Assembly: GCA_030584065.1 (NCBI GenBank)
Contig: CP129489.1
Location: 2,399,497-2,463,496 of the forward strand
Length of the DNA stretch: 64,000 nt
DNA from: Flavobacteriales bacterium
GTDB taxonomy: Bacteria; Bacteroidota; Bacteroidia; Flavobacteriales_F; PHOS-HE28
Direction: 5' to 3'
Shown here: in pieces, positions 15,396 through 24,962 of the stretch
Layout: every line of letters starts with the position of its first letter
How positions within the stretch are numbered: the stretch's first letter is position 1
The notes under the pieces: model-generated
Told to the model about the DNA's origin: nothing
Databases searched by the model: none
What the model saw: the letters and a program-made list of their open reading frames with translations, nothing else
Program-made: the position numbers and the translations under genes

Positions 15396-16853
15396 TCACC
15401 CCTGTCGGCCAGTCCCTTCCAGCGCCATGGCCGCGCGGAGCTCCGCCGGCCGCAACAGGCCCGTGAGCAAGGCCGCTCCAGCCGCGAGGAGGGCGAAGAC
15501 CAGGCCCGTCATCCAAAAGGGCAGGGCGAGCCGGTCAAGCCCCAGACCAAGGCCGGCCAAGCCGGTGGCATAGAGCGCCGCCCGGAAGAGGGTCGGGGCG
15601 ATTCCGGCCAACCGGTGCATGCGCGCCGCGAGAACCACCTGCGCCGTCGCTGTGAGCACCTGAGTGACCAGCGCTGCCCAGGCCGCCCCCTCGGCCTGCA
15701 GGCGGGGAATCAGGATGGCGTTCAGGGCGATGTTGAGCACCGCACCGCCTGCGGCCATCCAGTTCAGGAGCCGCAGTTCACCGCCAGCCGTGAGCAGGGT
15801 ACCGAAGACATAGGTGGTGCAGACGGCCGCGAAGCACCAGATGAGGAGCGCGAAGACCCGCGCCGCCTCGGCCACATGATCGGCATAGAGCAGGCCCATC
15901 ACGCCTGCCGCATGAAGGCTGCCGAAGACGGCGGCTGCCAAGGAAGCCACCAGCACCAGCCGGAAGGCCAGGCCGGCAAGCGGGGTGACATCGGCGCGCT
16001 CCTGGAGCATGCGGCTGAACATGGGCAGCAGCAGGCCCGCCACCAGATAGCCGAGCATGTTGAGCGCCTCGAACCAGCGGAACCCCTGGTAGTAGATACC
16101 CGCCTGCAGTGCGCCGTCAGGCAGCATGCGCTCCAGCATGACGGTATCGATCCGGTAATAGAAGGTCATCAGCAGGATGAGCACCGCGAAGGGAAAGCTC
16201 TGCCGCACCACCACGATGCTGAAGGCCGGCCGCCATGCCATCGACACGGGCCCGCTCAGCCGCAGCACGAACGCCAGTGCCACCAGGAAGGTGACCGCGT
16301 AGCTCAAGGTCTGCGCCCATACGAACCATTCGATGCGGAAGGGCTCCCCTGCCGCCCGCCCCCAGAGCAGCCATCCGACGCCGCCGATCAGCAGCACGCG
16401 GTCGAGCACGCTGAGAAGACTGTCCCATCGGAAGCGCTGGGCGCCGGCGATGTTGCTGCGCAAGTAGAGGATGCTGGCCACCAGGCCCTGATTCAGCACC
16501 AGCCAACCCAGCATGCCCAGCCTCTCGCCCCGGTAGCCGAGCACCACCCCGGTGGCCACCGTGAGCACGGCATAGGCCAGCAACAGCGCCATGCGCACCG
16601 CCGCCACCCCTCCCAGGTACTTGCCCATGAGATGGGTGTGCCGCGCCACATGCCGCGTGCTGTAGTTCGTCAGCCCCAGGTCCAGCACGATGTTGAGCAG
16701 GAAGCCCAGGCTGAGGAGGGCCGCATAACCGCCGTAAGCCTCCGCACCCACTGCGCGCTGCACCCCGGCATCGATGCCCAGGATGTAGAAGGGCTTCACC
16801 AGCAGGTTGAGCGCCAGCAGCAGCAGCAGGTTGGTCAGGAAGGCACGGCGCAT
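15396..16853 (-). CDS. Polysaccharide flippase (Wzx/oligosaccharide exporter family)
   Basis: The 485-residue protein has about 12-14 hydrophobic segments across its whole length and no large soluble domain. It opens MRRAFLTNLLLLLALN and carries the ALLSLGFLLNIVLDLGL-like second helix of the MATE/Wzx group. It would flip lipid-linked glycan units to the periplasmic side. The open frame extends upstream to 17078, but this would run through the 3' end of the preceding gene and lacks hydrophobic character, so ATG 16853 is chosen. It is the first gene of the export unit. Confidence 0.85.
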   Translation of the reverse strand: MRRAFLTNLLLLLALNLLVKPFYILGIDAGVQRAVGAEAYGGYAALLSLGFLLNIVLDLGLTNYSTRHVARHTHLMGKYLGGVAAVRMALLLAYAVLTVATGVVLGYRGERLGMLGWLVLNQGLVASILYLRSNIAGAQRFRWDSLLSVLDRVLLIGGVGWLLWGRAAGEPFRIEWFVWAQTLSYAVTFLVALAFVLRLSGPVSMAWRPAFSIVVVRQSFPFAVLILLMTFYYRIDTVMLERMLPDGALQAGIYYQGFRWFEALNMLGYLVAGLLLPMFSRMLQERADVTPLAGLAFRLVLVASLAAAVFGSLHAAGVMGLLYADHVAEAARVFALLIWCFAAVCTTYVFGTLLTAGGELRLLNWMAAGGAVLNIALNAILIPRLQAEGAAWAALVTQVLTATAQVVLAARMHRLAGIAPTLFRAALYATGLAGLGLGLDRLALPFWMTGLVFALLAAGAALLTGLLRPAELRAAMALEGTGRQG

Positions 16854-16900
16854 TCGGCGGCGTGAAGATGAGAAGTCGGGCCGGTGCCCGATCCCATCGG

Positions 16901-18514
16901 TCAGGGCAGCCGGTAGCTGAGGCTGAGGACGAACCCGCCGGCCGTCGACCTGCGTGCCACGCCCTCCTGCACCACCGCATCCATGAACTGGCCGCGCAGC
17001 GCCGGCTCCAGCCCGATGCTCCAAGCGCTGTTGAACCGGTAGCGCACATAGGCCCTGGCCGTCCAGCCGAGCACCCATTGGCGCACGGCAGCCGGGTCCG
17101 CATCCGCGTAGCCATCGCCTTCTTCCGCCGGCAGGGAGATATCACGGCGCGTCAGCAGCCCGATCGACGGACCGCCGCGCACCCCGATGCTCCACCGGCC
17201 TTGGACTGCGTGCGCATCGAGCAGCAGCGGCAACTCGATGTAGCTGGTGCGGTTCACCCGCTGGCGGGCCTGCCGGATGACCAAGCGGGTGGCCGTGGTA
17301 TCGTAAGCTGAACGGATCACCATCACCGTGGCAGGCACGTTGAACCCGTAGTATTCCATCTGCCCCTCGCCGTTGAAGGCCGAGTCCGTGATGACAAGCA
17401 GGGTGGTGTCAACCGGGGTCAGGTACCAGTACCGGTCGAGCTCAATGGTCGTCCGGATAGCCTCCGGGGTGCTGAGGCGATCGGCGAAGGACCCGTGATG
17501 CAGTCCGAACCCGATGCCGAGGTTCCGGTTCATCCGCATGGCCTCCGCTCCAACGCCAACGCTCAGCTGCGGGGAAACCGACCAATCGCTCGCGGCATTG
17601 CCCCGATAGTCACTGGTGGCAGAGAAGCCTCCCGCCAGCGCCCCCACCTCCCAGCTCCAGCGGCTGATCCGGAGCGGCTGGATCACCGGGCCTGGCTCCA
17701 CCGTGTGGGGCAATGCCGGAGCAAGGCTGGCGGAGATGCCCAGCAGCATGGGAATGGCCGTCCGCTCCGCCCCTTCCGATCGGGAGGCATCCTCACTGCG
17801 CAGACCGATCAGTGAGGCTGAAGCGTCCTCCCCAAGGGCCGACCGCAGGACACCCGGTTCATCGCCCGACAACGCGAGGGCGGAACTCAGCTCGGGGTTC
17901 GGCTCAAAGCGCCGACCCGGTGGCAGGCCGGCATCCCGTAATCCGCTCCCGACAGGCTCCGGTACAATGCCACCATCGCCCGTATCGGCTGTGCGGTCCG
18001 CGGGGGCATGGGCAGCTGGTTCCGCGGCCGCGCGCCCAATGGCCGGATTCACGGGCAGCATGGGATTGGCTGCTGCGAAAGGGGCCGTCGCGTCATGATG
18101 ATGGCTTCCGGTCACGGATGGAGCACGGGGCGTGTCCGGAGCAGCAGCGTCTCCGCCAAGGCTGGATGCCCGATCGGCCCGTTCGATCGGCGCTGCGGCC
18201 TCTGTCTCACGCGAGGTGGCTCCTCCTTCCATCTCCGCATTCCCTGCCGCCGCCGGCTGCCCGGCTGCACCGGCAGCAGCGCTCCCCGACACCACGGTCC
18301 TGCTGTGCTCTCGGGCCCATGGCTCGCCGCCAAGGATCCAGGCCATGCCCACTGCTGCCAACAAGCCGCCCAGGTACCAACCCCAACGACGACGCCTCCC
18401 CTTCCTGGCGGCAATGGCACGTTGCGCATCGAGCCAGGCCGATTCCTCAAAGGGGTATGCACGCTCTTCCAGCTTGCGCCGCGCCAGCTCGTCGAATTGC
18501 TCGTTCAGGTTCAT
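16901..18514 (-). CDS. Putative trans-envelope anti-sigma/outer-membrane beta-barrel protein
   Basis: The 537-residue protein starts with a cytoplasmic segment (EQFDELARRKLEERAYPF) of the type seen in Bacteroidota proteins encoded after ECF sigma genes. One transmembrane helix follows (residues about 45-62), then some 230 residues of Ala/Pro/Gly-rich low-complexity linker. The C-terminal domain (from about 315) has alternating beta strands and ends in GGFVLSLSYRLP, like outer-membrane barrel proteins. Its ATG overlaps the sigma-factor stop by 4 bp. I infer an anti-sigma-like sensor linking both membranes; that role is not shown by the sequence alone. Confidence 0.65.
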   Translation of the reverse strand: MNLNEQFDELARRKLEERAYPFEESAWLDAQRAIAARKGRRRRWGWYLGGLLAAVGMAWILGGEPWAREHSRTVVSGSAAAGAAGQPAAAGNAEMEGGATSRETEAAAPIERADRASSLGGDAAAPDTPRAPSVTGSHHHDATAPFAAANPMLPVNPAIGRAAAEPAAHAPADRTADTGDGGIVPEPVGSGLRDAGLPPGRRFEPNPELSSALALSGDEPGVLRSALGEDASASLIGLRSEDASRSEGAERTAIPMLLGISASLAPALPHTVEPGPVIQPLRISRWSWEVGALAGGFSATSDYRGNAASDWSVSPQLSVGVGAEAMRMNRNLGIGFGLHHGSFADRLSTPEAIRTTIELDRYWYLTPVDTTLLVITDSAFNGEGQMEYYGFNVPATVMVIRSAYDTTATRLVIRQARQRVNRTSYIELPLLLDAHAVQGRWSIGVRGGPSIGLLTRRDISLPAEEGDGYADADPAAVRQWVLGWTARAYVRYRFNSAWSIGLEPALRGQFMDAVVQEGVARRSTAGGFVLSLSYRLP

Positions 18515-19071
18515 GGCAGTGCGTTCTTGACGGCGACGGTGGCCAACCGAGCGATGGATTGCTGCAGCACCTGCCGGGCATGGCTCACGTGCCATTTTGA
18601 GGTGCCCTCGCTGATGCCCAGCATGGTGGCGATCTCGGCATGCCCGAAGCCGTCGATGGCGAAGAGATTGAAGACCTTCCGCGACATGTCGGGGACGCGG
18701 GAGAGGAGCTCGGCGAAGGCCTCGGCATCCATCTGCCGCAGGTAGTCGTTCACCTCGGTGAGCGCGCCCTCATCCAGCGGCGCATCGAGCGATTCGCTCT
18801 GCCGGCGCTGGCGGTCGTGGCGGTGCTGGTCGATCACGGTATTGATCATGATGCGTCGGGTCCAGAGCTCGAAGGGGACCTCGGGCCGTCGTTTGTCCAG
18901 GTTCGTCAGGATCTTCAGGAAGCCCTGGTTCATGCGGGCCACGGCATCCTGCTTGTTGCGTTCGTAGCGGCCACAGATGGCCATCATCTGCCCGTACAAG
19001 GCGCGGTACAGCTCGTACTGCGCCTTGGGCTCCTCGCGGAGGCAGCGTTCGATGAGGCTCTCGGGGACCAT
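18511..19071 (-). CDS. ECF-type RNA polymerase sigma factor
   Basis: With ATG 19071 the product is 186 residues. Region 2 (about 20-85) includes VARMNQGFLKILTNLDK and ELWTRRIMINTVIDQHR. Region 4 (about 125-175) has the helix-turn-helix HAEIATMLGISEGTSKWHVS. It is translationally coupled (ATGA) to the membrane-barrel protein, the usual arrangement of a sigma factor and its cognate membrane regulator. Longer in-frame starts run through a 16-bp palindrome and the neighbouring gene, and were rejected. Confidence 0.9.
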   Translation of the reverse strand: MVPESLIERCLREEPKAQYELYRALYGQMMAICGRYERNKQDAVARMNQGFLKILTNLDKRRPEVPFELWTRRIMINTVIDQHRHDRQRRQSESLDAPLDEGALTEVNDYLRQMDAEAFAELLSRVPDMSRKVFNLFAIDGFGHAEIATMLGISEGTSKWHVSHARQVLQQSIARLATVAVKNALP

Positions 19072-19080
19072 GCCATTGTG

Positions 19081-19116
19081 CCGAAGGGCACCCGCCTCAT
19101 GGCGGGTGCCCTTCGG
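19081..19116 (-). terminator. 16-bp perfect hairpin between T9SS protein and sigma-factor genes
   Basis: CCGAAGGGCACCCGCC and its exact complement flank a TCAT loop. The hairpin lies 15 bases past the stop of the PKD/T9SS gene and just upstream of the sigma-factor start. There is no clear T-run, but the stem is very strong; it probably ends the T9SS transcript and insulates the sigma operon. Confidence 0.6.
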
Positions 19117-19130
19117 CCTCAGGTGTGCAA

Positions 19131-20624
19131 TCAGTGTTTCACGAAGCGGAAGCTCATGGTATCCTGTCCGTTGCCCATGCGGAGCATGTACATGCCGGCT
19201 GGCAGCGAACTGGTGGCGACCTCCAGCTGGTTGGTGCCGCCGGTGACCATCGCACCCGTGCTCAGCACCACGCGCCCGTTCACGTCCACTACGGCCATCG
19301 CCAGATTGCCGCGCAGGTTGGTGTCGAAGCGGAGGTTCAGCACATCGTTCACCGGGTTGGGCCACAGGCGGGTGTCGGTGAAGGCGGGCTGGTCGGCGAT
19401 GCCGGTGGGCAGCTGGCTGATCACGCGGATGGTGAAGCCGTTGCGGACCTCGGCCTCTGGTGCCATACCCTCATAGAAACCGCCCCCATCGATGCTGATG
19501 CTGTCGCAATAAGTGCTTGAGCACCCGGCATCGTCGGTGAGCGTGAGGCAGAGGTTGTAGGGGCCGCTCTGGGCATACACGTGCGTAGGGTAGGGATCGA
19601 AGCTGCCGGTACCGTCTCCGAAGTCCCACTCGAACTGGAAGGGGCTGGTGCCGCTACTCAGGTTCCACACCCAGAGCTCATACGGGATGGGGGCCACCTC
19701 CCCGCCGAGGCTGTCATAAGCCTGGATCACCCAGAAACCGGCCTGGCAACCGGTGGTGTTGGTGATGCACTCGCAATTCACGCTCCACGTGCCGCTAGCG
19801 CCGGTGGCAGGGTTGGTGCAGGGTGCTCCCGGGACGTTTGGACCATTGGGGATCTGGAGGCAGTCATACACGACCGGTCCATCCACCAGCATACCGTTCG
19901 CATCGAACAGCACGGTATCGCAGAGGTAGCTGGTGCATCCATCGGCATACATGTTCAGGCAGGCACCCCAAACACCGGGGCCATTGTAGGTATAGCTGGT
20001 CTCGAAGGCGGTGATCGCCGTGGAGGGGAAGTCCCAGATGTACTCGATGGACCCCGTGCCGCCGCTGGAGCAGTTCGTGAACGCCGCGGTGAAGGGGATC
20101 GGGGCGCCATTCCCATCGGTGGCCTGCGATGCGGTAAAGCAGGCCTGGCAATCACCGTTCGTGAGGATGCACTGGCATTCCGCGTTCCAGATGCCGTTCC
20201 CGCCGCCAGTGCTGGTGCAAGGCGTTCCCGGCAGGGCACTGCCACCGGGTACGCCAAGGCAATCCGGTGTCGTGCTGCCACAGTTGAACACCACGTACAC
20301 CATGGCCGAGTCCAACACCGGGTCCGCCTCGTAGAGCACGGTGTCGGATTGCATGACACCGAGGCACGGTGTGCTGATGATGAAGCCACCAGACCCCGAA
20401 ATCATGTTCAGCGTCACGCTGAAGCTGCACGTGGGAGGCAGCACCGGCACATCAATGTCCTGCGCAGGCTCAGTTCCGGGCAGTGTTTCGATGTTCACGA
20501 ATGAGTTGGGAGTGCAGCCGGCCACCGTACCGTATACGGTGACCTCGTATGGGATTTGGGCAATGGCGGCCATACCGGCCGAGAGGGCGGCGGTGAGGGC
20601 CAGGGAGCGAAGTGCGTGTTTCAT
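19131..20624 (-). CDS. PKD-domain protein with T9SS type A sorting tail (copy 1)
   Basis: The 497-residue secreted protein has a signal peptide (residues 1-22, ending AAIAQ). Two Cys-rich repeats begin DCLG/DCLQ at about 119 and 254 with a GxPC...GxWxxxCxC pattern. PKD-like segments carry EWDFGDGTGSFDPYPTHVY. The C-terminal sorting domain of about 80 residues has LWPNPVNDVLNL and ends SFRFVKH. It should be exported by T9SS and attached to or released from the surface. It is a paralogue of the next gene, with a shared leader. The binding partner is unknown. Confidence 0.85.
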   Translation of the reverse strand: MKHALRSLALTAALSAGMAAIAQIPYEVTVYGTVAGCTPNSFVNIETLPGTEPAQDIDVPVLPPTCSFSVTLNMISGSGGFIISTPCLGVMQSDTVLYEADPVLDSAMVYVVFNCGSTTPDCLGVPGGSALPGTPCTSTGGGNGIWNAECQCILTNGDCQACFTASQATDGNGAPIPFTAAFTNCSSGGTGSIEYIWDFPSTAITAFETSYTYNGPGVWGACLNMYADGCTSYLCDTVLFDANGMLVDGPVVYDCLQIPNGPNVPGAPCTNPATGASGTWSVNCECITNTTGCQAGFWVIQAYDSLGGEVAPIPYELWVWNLSSGTSPFQFEWDFGDGTGSFDPYPTHVYAQSGPYNLCLTLTDDAGCSSTYCDSISIDGGGFYEGMAPEAEVRNGFTIRVISQLPTGIADQPAFTDTRLWPNPVNDVLNLRFDTNLRGNLAMAVVDVNGRVVLSTGAMVTGGTNQLEVATSSLPAGMYMLRMGNGQDTMSFRFVKH

Positions 20625-20634
20625 GGGATTACGG

Positions 20635-20703
20635 TTCGTTCGTTGGGCGTTCATTCCCATACACGGTGCCGCTGGCCCCTGGGTTGGGTGCGTCTGAAAA
20701 TTA
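20635..20703 (-). promoter_or_regulatory. Promoter and duplicated 5' leader of T9SS copy 1
   Basis: On the minus strand TAATTTTC (20703-20696, seven of eight to TAnnTTTG) is followed by a leader of about 70 nt. The leader contains CACCCAACCC, CACCGTGTATGG and TGAACGCCCAAC. The same blocks in the same order precede copy 2, showing that the duplication included the promoter. Confidence 0.55.
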
Positions 20704-20777
20704 CTGCGATCGGACCGCCCGAACGCAGAAGCGCCCCGCATGGCTGCAGGGCGCTCCTGGAAGGATCGAACGGCGGA

Positions 20778-22796
20778 TCACCTCGCTTTCACGAACCGAA
20801 TGCTGAGGCTGCTGCCGTTGCGGTCGGTGGCACGCAGGGTGTAGATGCCCGCAGGCAGGTCGGCGATGTCGAAGCGATGCTGGCTGCGACCGGCGTTCAT
20901 GGCCCGGCTTTCCTGGCGGACCTCACGGCCGTTGACATCGAAGAAGCGGATGCTCAAGGGGCCATCGGCCGTGGATACCAGGGCCAGGTTCAGGTCGCCG
21001 TTGCTGGGGTTGGGCCAGATGGCGGCGTGGGAGAGGTCCTGCAGCTCGGCCATGCTCGTGGTGAGCGGGTTCTGCACATTCAGCGTGAAGCCGTTGGTGC
21101 GATTGGCCGACGATGCGTCGTGGCCACCGAGGATCATCCCGTTCAGCAGGCCGTTCTCATCAATGGAGACACTGTCGCAGCTGGTGCTGGTGCAGCCGCT
21201 GGCATCGGCGATGGTGAGGCAGAGCAGGTAGGGACCGTTCTGGCTGTAGGTGTGCGTGGGGAAGGGGTCGGTGCTGGTGGTGCCATCGCCGAAGTTCCAC
21301 AGGTAGGAGAGCGCGCCGTTGCCGGTGCTCAGGTTCCACACCCACACTTCGTTGGGCACGGGCAGGCTGTCCTGGCCGTAGGCTTGGATCACCCAGAAGC
21401 CGGCCTGGCAGGGCAGACCGCTTCCGCTGGTGCAGTTGCAGTTCGCATCCCACACGCCGATGAAGTTGGTGCCGGGTGTCCAGCAGGGGGTGCCGGGCAG
21501 GTTGCTGCCGTTCAGCACACCGAGGCAGTCGTAGGCGCCGCCGGTTGAGTCGGGCACACAGACACAGTCGGCGCTCCACGTGCCGGTGAAACCGGTGGCC
21601 GGGTTCGTGCAGGGCGTGCCGGGCATGTTGGGGCCGTTCAGGACCTGCAGGCAGTCGTAGAGCATGGGCGGGTTCACCGAGATGCCGCCATTGGCATCCA
21701 CCACCACGGTGTCGCAGTCCACGCTCGTGCAACCGCTGGCATCGGCGATGGTGATGCACACGCCATAGACACCGGGTTCAGCATACGCGTGATCACCGGA
21801 CGAATTGGCTACCCCATCCCCCCAGTTGATCTGGTAGGTGAGCGGCGCCGTACCCTGCGAGCAGTTCGTGCCCAGCACGGCGAAGGGAATGGCATTGCCG
21901 CTCTGGTTGATCACCGGCCCCAGTTCGATGCAGGCCTGGCAGTTCATCAGGGTCGGCACGCACTCGCAGTTGGCGTTCCAAATGCCCGTCGATCCGTTGG
22001 GGTTGACGCAGGGCGAGCCCGGCACGTTGGGGCCGTTGGGGATCTGCAGGCAGTCGAAGTAGTTGGCGCTGGCCGAGACGCCGCCGTTCGCATCCACATA
22101 CACGGTATCGCAGAGCACGCTGGTGCATCCACCCGCATCGGCGATGGTCAGGCAAACGCCGTATGCCCCTGCGGCAGTGAAGGTCCAATCCGCGTTCTGT
22201 GAGGTGGAAGCGCTCCCGTTGGGCAGCCACCACTGGTAGGTGAACGGCGCGTTGCCGGTGGAGCAGTTCATGAATCCTGCGGTCCACGGACTGTTGGAGT
22301 ACACCGTGAAGCAGGCCTGGCAGGAAGAGGCGTTCGGCACGCATTCGCAGCTGGCGTTCCAGGTTCCGTCCACGCCGAGGAAGGTGGTGCAGGACGTGCC
22401 GGGCAGGGCGCTGCCGCCGGGCACCCCCAGGCAGTCAGGCGTTCCGCCACCGCTGCAGTTCAGGGTGACCATGATCGAGTCGGCACCCGAAGGGCCGACT
22501 TGGTACTGGCCCACTGCGGTGAGCATGGCCCCGTTGCAGGCCACATTGAACGTGAAGCCGCCACCAGGGCTTTGCATCCAAGCCACGGTATCGAACCCGC
22601 AGTTCACCAGGTCGAGCGTGTAGCTCCAGGTGGGCTGCGTGTTGGGCATGGACGAGATGGTCACCTGGCTGTTGGGCATGCAGCCCTGCACCATTCCCGT
22701 GATGAGGATGGGATAAGGCGGTATGGGCTGGGCGAAGGCGGCCAGCCCGACAAGGGAGGCGCCTGTGAGCAGCAGGGAGCGGAATGTGTGGTTCAT
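20778..22796 (-). CDS. PKD-domain protein with T9SS type A sorting tail (copy 2, longer)
   Basis: The 672-residue secreted protein has a signal peptide (1-22) and four Cys-rich repeats at about 121-152, 248-279, 381-413 and 423-454, with the pattern DCLxxxxGxxxPGxxC...GxWxxxCxC. These are interspersed with PKD-like domains (for example YLWNFGDGTTSTDPFP near 498-513). A T9SS type A tail occupies about 590-672 (IWPNPSNGDLNL ... LSIRFVKAR). It is longer than copy 1 by extra repeat-plus-PKD units. Many cysteines suggest disulfides outside the cell. A surface or adhesin-like role is a guess. Confidence 0.85.
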   Translation of the reverse strand: MNHTFRSLLLTGASLVGLAAFAQPIPPYPILITGMVQGCMPNSQVTISSMPNTQPTWSYTLDLVNCGFDTVAWMQSPGGGFTFNVACNGAMLTAVGQYQVGPSGADSIMVTLNCSGGGTPDCLGVPGGSALPGTSCTTFLGVDGTWNASCECVPNASSCQACFTVYSNSPWTAGFMNCSTGNAPFTYQWWLPNGSASTSQNADWTFTAAGAYGVCLTIADAGGCTSVLCDTVYVDANGGVSASANYFDCLQIPNGPNVPGSPCVNPNGSTGIWNANCECVPTLMNCQACIELGPVINQSGNAIPFAVLGTNCSQGTAPLTYQINWGDGVANSSGDHAYAEPGVYGVCITIADASGCTSVDCDTVVVDANGGISVNPPMLYDCLQVLNGPNMPGTPCTNPATGFTGTWSADCVCVPDSTGGAYDCLGVLNGSNLPGTPCWTPGTNFIGVWDANCNCTSGSGLPCQAGFWVIQAYGQDSLPVPNEVWVWNLSTGNGALSYLWNFGDGTTSTDPFPTHTYSQNGPYLLCLTIADASGCTSTSCDSVSIDENGLLNGMILGGHDASSANRTNGFTLNVQNPLTTSMAELQDLSHAAIWPNPSNGDLNLALVSTADGPLSIRFFDVNGREVRQESRAMNAGRSQHRFDIADLPAGIYTLRATDRNGSSLSIRFVKAR

Positions 22797-22807
22797 GGGC
22801 GTGAGGA

Positions 22808-22875
22808 TCGGTTGTTGGGCGTTCACATCCATACACGGTGAACACCCTGGCCGGGTTGGGTGGCCCACGAATTTA
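22808..22875 (-). promoter_or_regulatory. Promoter and duplicated 5' leader of T9SS copy 2
   Basis: On the minus strand TAAATTCG (22875-22868) precedes a leader with the same CACCCAACCC, CACCGTGTATGG and TGAACGCCCAAC blocks seen before copy 1. The match spans about 60 nt, and the position relative to the ATG is preserved. Confidence 0.55.
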
Positions 22876-22886
22876 ATCTTTCGCCC

Positions 22887-24914
<2,028 letters not shown>

Positions 24915-24962
24915 GTGTGCGAATGCTATGGCCGGAACAATCGCGGCGCGGCGAAGTTCGGG

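Noticed and set aside
16854..17078. N-terminal extension of the flippase
   Set aside because: It runs antiparallel in register through the 3' end of the barrel-protein gene and lacks membrane character; the hydrophobic N-terminus starts at 16853.
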